The position numbers were made by a program, and so were the translations under genes. DNA of 13,869 nt, from the NCBI GenBank assembly GCA_023457875.1, contig JAEXBC010000187.1:1-13869 (forward strand). Reading direction: 5' to 3'. Every line of letters begins with the position of its first letter. The first letter of the stretch is position 1. Shown here one piece after another: positions 1-7,724 of this stretch. The stretch comes from Bacillota bacterium (lineage in GTDB: Bacteria > Bacillota > Clostridia > Lachnospirales > Cellulosilyticaceae). Below the pieces are notes generated by a model, which was not told the origin of the DNA, searched no databases, and saw only the letters and a list, made by a program, of their open reading frames with translations.

Positions 1-42
1 GTACAACTTCAAGATATTTTAAAAAATAGAAATGTTGCATGA
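1..42 (+). CDS. possible 3' end of an upstream gene (partial)
   Basis: Frame 1 is open from the first base to a TGA at 40-42 and reads VQLQDILKNRNVA. The other two forward frames also stop within about 30 bases, so the choice rests only on the plausible composition of this peptide. No function can be assigned. An imperfect hairpin (39-48 with 73-83, one bulged base) follows directly but has no T-run, so it is not a convincing terminator. Confidence 0.3.
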   Translation, partial: VQLQDILKNRNVA

Positions 43-165
43 GGATAAGTTACGCCCTCTAGAATTGGAATATTATTCCTCATCTTCACTGGCAATTAAA
101 TGGGTTCATTTATGCACGTTTATAGTAGCATAGTAAAATTTAATTAAAGGAGTTGTAAAAATTAG

Positions 166-1404
166 ATGAATCCATTTTTAGAAAAGCCTATGCAAACAGA
201 TGCTCTCTTTAAAGATTGGAAAGCTATTTATCCAAAACCCTATGATAAAAATGAAGTAGATCCTTATACAAAAACACGAATTATTCTTATGAATGGCACG
301 GAGTATGAAGCTGTTTGGTTCTCACATCAATTCTTGAGACATTGCCCTAATAACGAATTACGCAAGGAACTTGCAATAGCAAGAAGAAGTGAACAACAGC
401 AGCAAAAGATTATTAGTGTCTTAAAGCCAGCTAATGAGACGATCTTAGAGACGACCATTAGTTATGAACAGCTTGCAGTTGATCTTACTGCAGCTCTAGC
501 TAAAAGAGAACCAAACAAACACGTAAAGATGGCACTGGATTTTGCTTTGTTAGAGGACTTTGACCATCTCTATCGCTATTCGGATTTACTTGAAATGGAG
601 ATGGGAATTAAAGCAGAACATCTAGTAGGACATTATACAGAAATTATGCCTGGAAGACCTACTATTTCTGAGCATAGATATCCTATGGACAATATCAGAT
701 CCTACGTAACCTTTAGCTCAGCTGATCCCATAACCAAATTAAATGTGGCTATTATTACAGCAGCTGAACAGCAAACGATGAATTATTATATGAATGTAGC
801 TGGGTTTTATCAATCAGATAGAGGAAGAAGCTTATATCAAGAAATTGCATTAATAGAAGAGCAGCACGTAAGTCATTATGGAAGTTTATTAGATACTAAG
901 CTTACATGGTTAGAAAATCTATTGATGCATGAGTATACTGAATGTTACCTGTATTATTCATGCTATGAAGATGAAACGGATGAAAAGATTAAGCGCATAT
1001 GGGAACAACATTTTTATCAAGAAGTTGCGCATTTACATCAAGCTGCAGCACTTCTCAAAAAGCATGAAAATAAAGAATGGCAGCAGCTCATACCAGACGG
1101 TTGTTTCCCAATGCTTTTAAAACTAGGAGAAAATAAGGCATATGTAAGAGAGGTTTTAAATGCAACAGTACAGCTAACCTCTACTGATGATGACTATATT
1201 GATGTCTCTAAATTATTACCCGAAGCCAAGTTTTTCAGTTTTCAAAATCAATTAAATCATGATCTTGCTCAAGTACCAAGTCATAAAGTCATAAAAGATT
1301 ATATCCAGCAACAAGGAAAAGATTATCGATTTGAAGAAAAGGAAAATCCAATAGAGCAGTTAAGGAATCGAACGGTAGATAATACCTCGGTAGGACGACA
1401 ATAG
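166..1404 (+). CDS. ferritin-like di-iron protein, 412 aa
   Basis: This is probably a soluble helical protein with a carboxylate-bridged di-iron site of the ferritin/rubrerythrin type. The central part shows the family pattern with regular spacing: E201, E231xxH234, E256 and E286xxH289, i.e. gaps of 30, 25 and 30 residues as expected for a four-helix bundle. An earlier helix carries E130 and H134. There is no signal peptide, membrane segment or rubredoxin-type Cys pair. At 412 residues it is much longer than ferritin or rubrerythrin, with about 190 residues before the bundle and about 110 after it. The ATG has AAAGGAG at 146-152, a rather long 13-base spacing. It stands alone and ends at a strong terminator. 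The fold call is inferred from the metal-ligand pattern; substrate and reaction (oxidase, peroxidase or iron storage) are unknown. Confidence 0.7.
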   Translation: MNPFLEKPMQTDALFKDWKAIYPKPYDKNEVDPYTKTRIILMNGTEYEAVWFSHQFLRHCPNNELRKELAIARRSEQQQQKIISVLKPANETILETTISYEQLAVDLTAALAKREPNKHVKMALDFALLEDFDHLYRYSDLLEMEMGIKAEHLVGHYTEIMPGRPTISEHRYPMDNIRSYVTFSSADPITKLNVAIITAAEQQTMNYYMNVAGFYQSDRGRSLYQEIALIEEQHVSHYGSLLDTKLTWLENLLMHEYTECYLYYSCYEDETDEKIKRIWEQHFYQEVAHLHQAAALLKKHENKEWQQLIPDGCFPMLLKLGENKAYVREVLNATVQLTSTDDDYIDVSKLLPEAKFFSFQNQLNHDLAQVPSHKVIKDYIQQQGKDYRFEEKENPIEQLRNRTVDNTSVGRQ

Positions 1405-1413
1405 GATGAAATG

Positions 1414-1467
1414 AGGACTTTTAGTCCTTGAAATTTAACATGAATTTCAAGGGCTAAAAGTCCTTTT
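1414..1467 (+). terminator. Rho-independent terminator after the ferritin-like gene
   Basis: Arms 1414-1435 and 1443-1464 pair over 22 bases with one G-U wobble and a 7-base loop. The second arm runs into a short T tract (TCCTTTT). It begins ten bases after the stop codon. Confidence 0.88.
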
Positions 1468-1543
1468 ATATATTGCTTAGTGGCAAAACAGGGAACATTA
1501 TTTAGCTGGATAGCCTCTATGAGGACAATTATATAATTGTATT

Positions 1544-1571
1544 TTGAATTTAGCAAATAATGTTGTAAAAT
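1544..1571 (+). promoter_or_regulatory. candidate promoter for the AraC-type regulator
   Basis: TTGAAT (1544-1549) and TAAAAT (1566-1571) are 16 bases apart. If used, the transcript has a leader of about 150 bases containing a GGAGG at 1586-1590, a short ORF and a palindrome. The region is AT-rich, so chance matches are likely. Confidence 0.4.
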
Positions 1572-1604
1572 ATTTATTATCTGAAGGAGGATACAAACCT
1601 CAAA

Positions 1605-1733
1605 ATGTATGAGGCGTGTAATTTTAAAAGTGCTAAAGTAGGTAAAAACATAGCACGAAATGTCCTGTTTAGACCAATATATTTTTTTATAATAGGATTG
1701 ACCGGTCAAAATGATAGGAGGTTTAGAATGTGA
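1605..1733 (+). CDS. possible 42-aa leader ORF overlapping the araC-type start
   Basis: An uninterrupted ATG frame of 42 codons begins 14 bases after GAAGGAGG (1583-1590) and stops at TGA 1731-1733, overlapping the GTG start (1730) of the regulator. The overlap would allow translational coupling. The predicted peptide begins MYEACNFKSAKVGKN, has a short hydrophobic patch (LFRPIYFFIIGL) and a basic tail. The spacing to the ribosome binding site is long, and the last third coincides with the palindrome and binding site of the next gene, so this may be a chance frame. Confidence 0.25.
   Translation: MYEACNFKSAKVGKNIARNVLFRPIYFFIIGLTGQNDRRFRM
1698..1709. promoter_or_regulatory. 12-bp palindrome TTGACCGGTCAA, possible operator
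   Basis: A perfect 12-bp palindrome with a GC-rich centre stands out in an AT-rich leader, 20 bases before the GTG start of the AraC-type gene and just upstream of its ribosome binding site. Its position suits autoregulation at transcription or translation, but no known regulator is recognised from the sequence. Confidence 0.35.
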
Positions 1734-2692
1734 TACGACATCTTCAAAGAGCAATTGATTTTATAGACGAGCATATAGATGTTCAATTGAATTTAGATAT
1801 GATTGCTGACCATATAGGCTTTTCTAAATTTTATATAAACCATGTATTTCGCGTCTATACAGGGTTTTCAATCATGGAGTATGTTCGAAAGAAAAAGCTT
1901 GAGTATGCCCTCTGTGAGCTAAAAACAAATAAGAGAATCCTTGATATAGCAATAGAAATTGGATATTCATCAGAAAGAGCTTTTTCAAGAGCAGTAGCTA
2001 ATGAATATGGCTACTGTCCGACTTATTTTAGAAAACATGATATTCCTAAGACGCGAAAGCTGATGATCTATGATTTAAAGCTTGAAGCAGATGAAGAACG
2101 TATTCTTTCAGGCTTTCCGTCAACATTTGAAATAGTAAAACAATGTATTGGAAAGAAAGGAATAGATAAAATGAAAGTGTATTTAAGTGATGTGCGTTAT
2201 GAGATTATGGAGCAGATGATTGTTTTAAGTGGTACAGCCATTGGAAGTGAACCAGAGGATGCGATTATGGCTACTATGAATAAACTAGCAGAAACCTATA
2301 ACATTGAAGTGCTTCGCTCCTTTGGATTTGATTCACCAGTAGAAGGCACAGAGGATGTAACGAAGTTAAGAGGTTACGAATACTGGCTTTCAATAGATAA
2401 AAAGATGCTTGACAGACTCCCAAATACAGAGCAATTTAAGTTTGAAGATACTTTAGTTACTATTAAGCACATTCCGGCTTATCGATATGCTTCTCTCCGA
2501 ATTGAACAACCCTTTGTTGACCCCTTCGAGAGAATTGGAACAGGATGGCGGTTTTTGGTGAGTTGGGTTGAGGACCACGACTTTAAAGAACCAGATTTCA
2601 AGTGCTCTGAAAACGCAAATTGCCTAGAAGAGGTCAAGGAAGTTGATGGTAATACCGTTATGGATATTTACATACCTATTGATATCAAATAG
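1730..2692 (+). CDS. AraC-family transcriptional regulator with GyrI-like effector domain
   Basis: This is a cytoplasmic DNA-binding regulator, 320 aa. Residues 1-105 form the AraC/XylS double helix-turn-helix: helix one around LNLDMIADHIGFSKFYINHVF, and the second ending in the typical IGYSSERAFSRAV...YGYCPTYFRK. From about residue 145 a GyrI/Rob-like small-molecule-binding domain follows, recognisable by GYEYWLSID and the AYRYASLRI segment. N-terminal HTH with C-terminal GyrI-like domain is the Rob/BltR-like layout, often linked to drug or toxic-compound responses; the ligand here is unknown. Start: GTG 1730 with ATAGGAGG (1714-1721) eight bases upstream; the ATG at 1728 is in another frame and meets a stop at once. 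It is a single-gene unit with a leader palindrome and a perfect terminator. No efflux gene lies beside it, so the target is not evident. Confidence 0.9.
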   Translation: MIRHLQRAIDFIDEHIDVQLNLDMIADHIGFSKFYINHVFRVYTGFSIMEYVRKKKLEYALCELKTNKRILDIAIEIGYSSERAFSRAVANEYGYCPTYFRKHDIPKTRKLMIYDLKLEADEERILSGFPSTFEIVKQCIGKKGIDKMKVYLSDVRYEIMEQMIVLSGTAIGSEPEDAIMATMNKLAETYNIEVLRSFGFDSPVEGTEDVTKLRGYEYWLSIDKKMLDRLPNTEQFKFEDTLVTIKHIPAYRYASLRIEQPFVDPFERIGTGWRFLVSWVEDHDFKEPDFKCSENANCLEEVKEVDGNTVMDIYIPIDIK

Positions 2693-2700
2693 TTGAAGGA

Positions 2701-2756
2701 AAAATACTCTTAAGCCAGAAAAGCATATGTCACTTCTGGCTTAAGAGTATTTTGCA
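2701..2756 (+). terminator. Rho-independent terminator after the AraC-type gene
   Basis: Perfect 20-bp stem, 2701-2720 with 2734-2753, and a 13-base loop. The stem starts with AAAA and ends with TTTT, so it could also work on the opposite strand, though no convergent gene is present. Confidence 0.9.
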
Positions 2757-2788
2757 ATAATCATATGCTATCAAATCTAATATGATTT

Positions 2789-2818
2789 TTGTTACTATTT
2801 ATGATACTTGGTGATAAT
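2789..2818 (+). promoter_or_regulatory. candidate promoter for the DUF4440-like gene
   Basis: TTGTTA (2789-2794) and GATAAT (2813-2818) are 18 bases apart, about 75 bases before the start codon. The strong upstream terminator implies a separate promoter in this gap, but this exact placement is a guess. Confidence 0.35.
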
Positions 2819-2893
2819 GGTAGACTATCTATGGATTTAAGTGATTATTAGCATTCAACAAGGAGAATTAATTACTAATAAAGGAGAAATGAA

Positions 2894-3262
2894 ATGGAAA
2901 AATATATGGAAATCAAAAATCACCTATATACTTTAGAGGTCATGTTACTTAATGGTGATGTCCGAAGGCAAGTTGAAAAGTTAAATGAGTTATTGGCAGA
3001 AGAGTTTATCGAATATTCAAGTTCGGGTAAAATTTATAATAAAGTAGATACATTAGAGCTTTTGCCCGTGGAGAATGATCCAGAAATAACCTTAAGTGAT
3101 TTTAATTTTAAACTTCTTTCACCTACTGTTGCACTAACAACGTATACTGCTTTTATAAAAAGTAAGCAGAAATATTCTTTAAGGAGTTCTGTGTGGAAAT
3201 TCAGTGATGGTAGATGGCAGATGATATTTCATCAAGGCACTATTATAAATCATAATAACTAA
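2894..3262 (+). CDS. SnoaL/DUF4440-like (NTF2-fold) small protein, 122 aa
   Basis: Length and layout fit the DUF4440/SnoaL-like group of the NTF2 superfamily, small cone-shaped proteins that bind or isomerise small molecules. The N-terminal helices lead to LLAEEFIEYSSSGKIYNKVD, the usual F-x-E-x-G segment, followed by DFNFKLLSPTVALTTYTA and the C-terminal strand pair SVWKFSDGRWQMIFHQGT, which is characteristic of DUF4440 members. There is no signal peptide or membrane segment. ATG 2894 has AAGGAG (2881-2886) seven bases upstream. It seems to be a monocistron. The substrate is unknown and no catalytic residues can be assigned. Confidence 0.75.
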   Translation: MEKYMEIKNHLYTLEVMLLNGDVRRQVEKLNELLAEEFIEYSSSGKIYNKVDTLELLPVENDPEITLSDFNFKLLSPTVALTTYTAFIKSKQKYSLRSSVWKFSDGRWQMIFHQGTIINHNN

Positions 3263-3431
3263 GATAATAAGCGACATGAACCGACTAAAAATATCTAGTC
3301 AAACTAATTTTCTGTAATCTAGTGCATTTATTTTGGTTATTCTGTATATTAAAGGTAAGAGTAATTGTGAAGATATTATCAATATACATGTTCAAAGTGT
3401 GCTGACTAAACATTTATTAGGAGGAAGAAAA

Positions 3432-4940
3432 ATGACAGATATCTTATCACAAGAGGATAAACCTATAGTACGAAAGTACCAAAGTAAAGAAGCTCGAGTA
3501 ATGGTAGCTAACAGAGTACTAGCAATAGAGTTGGTAATATATTATTTATTTGCTATTACATTTAACTTGATAGAACAAGGAAAAGGAAAATTTGGTGTAC
3601 TTCCACTTATTATTACTGTTGCAAGTGTAGGGTTTGGTATATTAAGCTTATTGATTTATTCTAAAAATAAAACAGCAGAGAATTTTTGTGATAAAGTATT
3701 GATGTTGTATTATTTAATTTATGCTGTGACGCTTATAGTTGAAGATCAGCAGTTCATGCTTTTTACTGCAATTGTTGTATTAACCGGACTAATAATACGC
3801 TTTAACAGAAAAGTGGTTATAAAGTACACACTTATTACGGCCCTATGTGGCATTACTAATTTTGCTTATCATGTAATCACCCAAAGTAGTAGTGTAGGGA
3901 CAGAGACGCTATTAGGGACACTTGTCATCTTTTTCGCTGCTTTGTCTGGGGTGTATAGAACCACTGAAAGAAGCATACAATTCAACGATGATATTATAGG
4001 AACATTGATGGATGAACAAGGGACCCAAAAGGAAATGCTTGAAAACATATTGTATATAGCAGAGGTAGTTAACAAAAATGCTACTGAGTCTGATGATCTT
4101 ATAGAGGTTCTTGGTGAATCCACCAAGGCAACTCATACAACAGTGAATGAGATAGCCTTAAGTTCTTTATCTACGGCAGAAAGCGTTCAGACGCAAACTA
4201 TGATGACCCAAAAGATACAGCAATCTATCGAAGAGACTGTAGTTATCTCAGAAAACATGGTGCAGCGAGCAGGTGACTCCAATAGTGCGATATTAAATAG
4301 TTTAGATGTAATGGGGCATTTAAAAGGACAAGCTGATAGCATCGCCTCTACTAATGTGGACATGGAGGCTTCTATGAACAGCTTGTTAGAGAAAACACAT
4401 GCGGTTCAAGATATATCAGATATTATTTTAGGCATATCAGAGCAGACAAATTTATTATCCTTGAATGCAAGTATTGAAGCTGCTAGAGCGGGAGACGCTG
4501 GAAAAGGTTTTGGTGTTGTAGCGGGAGAAATTAGAAAATTAGCTGAGCAAACAAAAATAGCTACGGAAAATATTAATCTGATTATTAACGAATTAAATCA
4601 ACACACTGAGGAAGCCACTGGAATTATTAAAAAGTCTATGTCAGCAACAACCAAGCAAGATCAACTTATTACAACCGCATCAGAATTCTTTGATAATATC
4701 CATAATAATGTTAAGCTTTTAGTAGAGGATATTAATGCGGTCAGTATAAAGCTTTCTGAACTTAAGAAGGCTAATAATCATATCGTAGAGCATATCAGTC
4801 AGATATCTGCAACAACGCAGGAAGTATCAGCTAGTTCCGAAGTGGCTTGCTCAATATGTGAAGAAAACCATATAAAAGTGGAGAATATTATTGTTCTATT
4901 AAATAGTATGGTAGATACGTTACATAGGTTGGATAAATAA
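3432..4940 (+). CDS. methyl-accepting chemotaxis protein, multi-TM, no HAMP domain
   Basis: This is a membrane chemoreceptor, 502 aa, that would signal to CheA/CheW. About six hydrophobic segments fill residues 28-175 (near 28-47, 54-76, 87-104, 107-123, 128-149, 158-175) with only short loops, so sensing is probably within or at the membrane. No HAMP domain separates these from the long coiled-coil signalling region. The hairpin tip is classical, around residues 335-375: [21 protein letters not shown], then [18 protein letters not shown]. The frame is open from 3333, but ATG 3432 is chosen because AGGAGG (3419-3424) lies seven bases upstream; upstream initiators lack a site. No che gene is in the window, so it is an orphan receptor. 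The ligand is unknown. The next gene is a c-di-GMP enzyme, but a terminator separates them. Confidence 0.93.
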   Translation: MTDILSQEDKPIVRKYQSKEARVMVANRVLAIELVIYYLFAITFNLIEQGKGKFGVLPLIITVASVGFGILSLLIYSKNKTAENFCDKVLMLYYLIYAVTLIVEDQQFMLFTAIVVLTGLIIRFNRKVVIKYTLITALCGITNFAYHVITQSSSVGTETLLGTLVIFFAALSGVYRTTERSIQFNDDIIGTLMDEQGTQKEMLENILYIAEVVNKNATESDDLIEVLGESTKATHTTVNEIALSSLSTAESVQTQTMMTQKIQQSIEETVVISENMVQRAGDSNSAILNSLDVMGHLKGQADSIASTNVDMEASMNSLLEKTHAVQDISDIILGISEQTNLLSLNASIEAARAGDAGKGFGVVAGEIRKLAEQTKIATENINLIINELNQHTEEATGIIKKSMSATTKQDQLITTASEFFDNIHNNVKLLVEDINAVSIKLSELKKANNHIVEHISQISATTQEVSASSEVACSICEENHIKVENIIVLLNSMVDTLHRLDK

Positions 4941-5026
4941 CGAATGCATACCCCATAGAAATTTCACAACGTAAGTAGCCTATATGTAAAATTTAATGAC
5001 CTATTTGTATTATGAAGTACAAAAAT

Positions 5027-5068
5027 AAAGAAGATCTCTAGACGTGCGGTGTAGAGATCTTCTTTTAT
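5027..5068 (+). terminator. Rho-independent terminator after the chemoreceptor gene
   Basis: Perfect 14-bp stem, 5027-5040 with 5052-5065, an 11-base loop, and a short T-rich tail (CTTTTATA). The A tract on the left arm means it may also act on the minus strand. Confidence 0.85.
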
Positions 5069-5285
5069 ATAATGTAATCTTTAGAATACAAGAGCCAAGA
5101 GGATACGTATTTGATTAGGAAAAGGATATGATTGTGAATAATATTAGTTTGTGGTAATATTTTTATTAAATGACATTTAATTATAGAAAAATTGAATAAT
5201 ACTTGTTATGATTAATTGTGAAATCAATGTCATAAATTGAAATAAAATGACAATACAGAAAACAGAAAAGAGGTACAAAATATTT
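5069..5285 (+). promoter_or_regulatory. AT-rich upstream region of the GGDEF-EAL gene
   Basis: The gene-free stretch 4941-5285 holds the terminator above and then about 215 very AT-rich bases. A TGTTATGAT near 5203-5211 resembles an extended -10 box but has no matching -35. I looked for a c-di-GMP (GEMM) riboswitch and see neither its conserved core nor any other known RNA. Confidence 0.3.
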
Positions 5286-7028
5286 ATGAAAAAAAAGTAT
5301 CCCCTAAGTAAATATCTTAATGTGATATTGGTTATTTTTATATATGTGACTTTATCTATTTTTTTAAGGCAATTAGGTGAAGATAATAGCATCGTTAAAG
5401 TTCTAAGTTTTAATATTGAAGCATCTGTATTTAGGGGAATTATTATACAATTACAGTTGCTATTAGGTATTTATTTGGTAGTTAAGGAAAATAAAATGGG
5501 ATACATCATAAGTATGACACTTAACACGTACAGCATCATAGCTGCAATTATTTTTATCGTTTTTACTTCTTCACCCGTATCTCTACCAGGTGTTATTTCT
5601 TATTTAGGTGCAATTTTTATAATCACTTTATTGAGGTATTATAAAGCTCATACTGATAACTATATTGAGCAGATTAATCATCAAAAGAAAACACTTGAAG
5701 AGTCTGAGAATAAATTGCAACGTATGGCTTTTTATGATTCGTTAACACAAATGCCGAATAAAGATTTATTTATCAGTTTATTAGAGCAGTCTATACATAA
5801 TGCGAAAAGAAACGGTTCGTTAATCGGAGTCATGTTTATTGATTTAGATTCCTTTAAGGCAGTTAATGATACAATGGGTCATTCAGCAGGTGACATGGTA
5901 TTGAAGCAAATAGCTGAAAGACTTAGGCAGAGTTTGAGAAAAGAGGACACAGTTTCGAGGTTTGGCGGAGATGAATTCTTAATTCAAGTTGCAAATATAG
6001 AAAGGGTGGAGGATCTATATAAAATATCAAATAAGATTATGGAGATTTTCCAAAAGCCTGTAGTGGTTAACAATGTTGAGTTTGTTATCACGTCCAGTGT
6101 GGGTGTAGCTGTTTATCCAGTGGATGGAGAAAATACAGAGTCCCTAATAAAAAACGCTGACATTGCCATGTACTCAGCTAAGAATAAAGGGAAGAATCAG
6201 TGTATTTATTGTTCACCAGAGATGAAAAATGATATTATTAAAAAAATGAAATTGACCAATGCATTATACAGAGCACTTGATCGAAAAGAACTATTTATGC
6301 AGTATCAGCCTCAAATAAAAACGGATACGCAGGAAATAATTGGCTTTGAATCTCTTATCCGCTGGAAAAATCCTGAATATGGGTTAGTGTCTCCAGACGT
6401 ATTTATTCCATTAGCTGAGAAGACAGGAATGATAAAACCGATTGGATTATGGATTTTTAGAACTGTTTGTGAGCAATGCAAACAATGTAGCGAAAGTCTT
6501 AGTAAGCAGTATCGTCTTTCAGTTAATTTGTCCTTAGAGCAGCTAAAGGATGCCAATTTTATCAATCAAGTTATGACTATATTACAAGATACTAAAACAG
6601 ATCCCAAACATATTCAGGTAGAGATAACAGAGACCACAGCCTTTAATAAAGAACCCTATGTATTACAACGCATACAGGAATTGAAAAATCTTGGTATGAC
6701 AATATCTATTGATGATTTTGGGACAGGGCATTCATCATTAAGTAGGCTTAGGACCTTTCCAATTGACTTAATAAAAATAGATATGGAATTTGTACGTGGC
6801 ATTTCTACAAATTCACATAAGGAAAAGGAAATCATAAAAAGTATTATCCAACTTGCAAAGAATCTTGGCATTGAAGTGTTAGCTGAAGGAGTAGAAACCA
6901 AGGAGCAGTATTTGTTTCTAAAGAATGAAAAGTGCGATGAAATACAAGGCTTTTATTTTTATAAACCGATGATGCCGGATGATATAAAAGCCCTATTATG
7001 TGCGGATATCAACCTACTTGATGTGTAA
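5286..7028 (+). CDS. membrane GGDEF-EAL cyclic-di-GMP turnover protein
   Basis: This is a 580-aa membrane enzyme with both c-di-GMP synthesis and breakdown domains. Roughly four hydrophobic segments occupy residues 10-115. A short helix (about 120-145) leads to the GGDEF domain, with RFGGDEF intact (G227-F231) and the RxxD inhibitory site R218-D221 five residues before it, so a diguanylate cyclase under product feedback is expected. The EAL domain has the signature Glu as E355-S-L (ESL instead of EAL), SVNLSLEQL, VEITET, DDFGTG (D476 D477), IKIDMEFV, EGVET (E534) and CDEIQGFYFYKPM, i.e. the phosphodiesterase metal and catalytic residues look complete. It may therefore be bifunctional. Start: ATG 5286, with AAAGAGG upstream and MKKK before the first membrane helix, is preferred over ATG 5247, which has no ribosome binding site. 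Confidence 0.93.
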   Translation: MKKKYPLSKYLNVILVIFIYVTLSIFLRQLGEDNSIVKVLSFNIEASVFRGIIIQLQLLLGIYLVVKENKMGYIISMTLNTYSIIAAIIFIVFTSSPVSLPGVISYLGAIFIITLLRYYKAHTDNYIEQINHQKKTLEESENKLQRMAFYDSLTQMPNKDLFISLLEQSIHNAKRNGSLIGVMFIDLDSFKAVNDTMGHSAGDMVLKQIAERLRQSLRKEDTVSRFGGDEFLIQVANIERVEDLYKISNKIMEIFQKPVVVNNVEFVITSSVGVAVYPVDGENTESLIKNADIAMYSAKNKGKNQCIYCSPEMKNDIIKKMKLTNALYRALDRKELFMQYQPQIKTDTQEIIGFESLIRWKNPEYGLVSPDVFIPLAEKTGMIKPIGLWIFRTVCEQCKQCSESLSKQYRLSVNLSLEQLKDANFINQVMTILQDTKTDPKHIQVEITETTAFNKEPYVLQRIQELKNLGMTISIDDFGTGHSSLSRLRTFPIDLIKIDMEFVRGISTNSHKEKEIIKSIIQLAKNLGIEVLAEGVETKEQYLFLKNEKCDEIQGFYFYKPMMPDDIKALLCADINLLDV

Positions 7029-7048
7029 TATGGAGCAAGGAGAGATAA

Positions 7049-7232
7049 GTGCCAAGTTTTAGATATGATGTTTATATGCTAAACTATTTTTCAAGTTGCT
7101 TCAGAAGCTGAAATTGCAATACTAGCCGTAATTACAAAGGATGTATCCTTCATGCTATTAGAGGAATTTGCATACTACATTAACGTAAGAATGTATAAGG
7201 AGATGTCAGATGACAATGAAGAGGAAAAATAG
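7049..7232 (+). pseudogene. frameshifted small gene, 60 aa if repaired
   Basis: AAGGAG (7037-7042) precedes GTG 7049, which reads MPSFRYDVYMLNYF and then stops soon after. Removing one T from the T5 run at 7087-7091 joins this to the next frame, QVASEAEIAILAVITKDVSF and on to EEEK with TAG at 7230-7232, giving 60 residues. The second part looks like real protein: amphipathic, with an acidic, charged C-terminus. I do not recognise the family. It is either a decayed gene or a homopolymer sequencing error; it lies next to another gene remnant, which favours decay. Confidence 0.45.
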
Positions 7233-7293
7233 GTGGATGATTCATATAGGAGTGATTTGGCATTAGGTGGAAGTAAGAAGCATAATGCAGTAA

Positions 7294-7650
7294 ATCTCTT
7301 ACATAGCAGAAGGATCAGCTGTAAACCCATGTATTCTGTTGTCAGATTATGTAAGCTATGAGGAAATTGATTCTACCCATGTAAATGCTACAATTAACTA
7401 TAATCAAATAGAAGGAACGGGCGTATTCATCATTGATGAGCAAGGAAAGCTAGTAAGTTTTGAAAGTGATGAACGACAAGAAGAGATTGATGGAAAGATG
7501 ACTGCATTAGGTTGGAGAGCTGAGTATACGGGTTATGCGAAGAAAAATGCACTGTTGATTCCGAATGAAATTCGGGTAATAAAGGTATATCCAGATAAAG
7601 AAGTTGTCTACTTTGATTCAAATGATATGGATGTAACTTACTATAAGTAA
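7294..7650 (+). pseudogene. C-terminal remnant of a DUF6544/DUF6920-like protein
   Basis: The open stretch begins directly after an in-frame TAA (7291-7293) and runs 118 codons to TAA at 7648-7650. ISYIAEGSAVNPCILLSDYV followed by SYEEIDSTHVNATI resembles the conserved (R/S)YLAE...P.ALL...W..ID...A.AT region of DUF6544/DUF6920 proteins, and WRAEYTGYAKKNALLIPNEI with the closing VVYFDSNDMDVTYYK matches their C-terminal beta part. Family members are typically about twice as long, so the N-terminal half is missing. The only initiator inside is TTG 7339, without a ribosome binding site and located within the conserved region. Upstream, all frames are broken. I read it as a truncated pseudogene; the family's function is unknown. 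Confidence 0.55.
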
Positions 7651-7724
7651 TTTTGCTAGAAGTGATTTTTAATAGAGATCTAAGGAAGTTGGTTACTAAT
7701 GGGTATTTAAGGAGGAAAATAGAA

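Noticed and set aside
39..83. Imperfect hairpin ATGAGGATAA / TTATTCCTCAT near the left edge
   Set aside because: The stem has a bulge, the loop is 24 bases and there is no T-run, so neither a terminator nor a known RNA element is supported.
1323..1754. 143-codon frame on the minus strand between the ferritin-like and AraC-type genes
   Set aside because: It overlaps the ends of two well-supported plus-strand genes and a terminator, has no ribosome binding site of note and no recognisable domain.
3260..3287. SigD-like promoter (TAAG, 16 bases, ACCGACTA) upstream of the chemoreceptor gene
   Set aside because: Chemoreceptor genes often use the motility sigma factor, but both boxes deviate from TAAA and GCCGATAA and the left box overlaps the previous stop codon; too weak to annotate.
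3283..3300. GACTA/TAGTC hairpin after the DUF4440-like gene as a terminator
   Set aside because: Only five base pairs and no T tract follow it.
4941..5285. Possible c-di-GMP riboswitch before the GGDEF-EAL gene
   Set aside because: The conserved GEMM core sequences are not present and the region is simple AT-rich sequence apart from one terminator.
7653..7724. 24-residue N-terminal extension of the racemase from TTG 7653
   Set aside because: It lies before the AAGGAGG at 7709-7715, has no ribosome binding site of its own and is not part of YgeA-type proteins.
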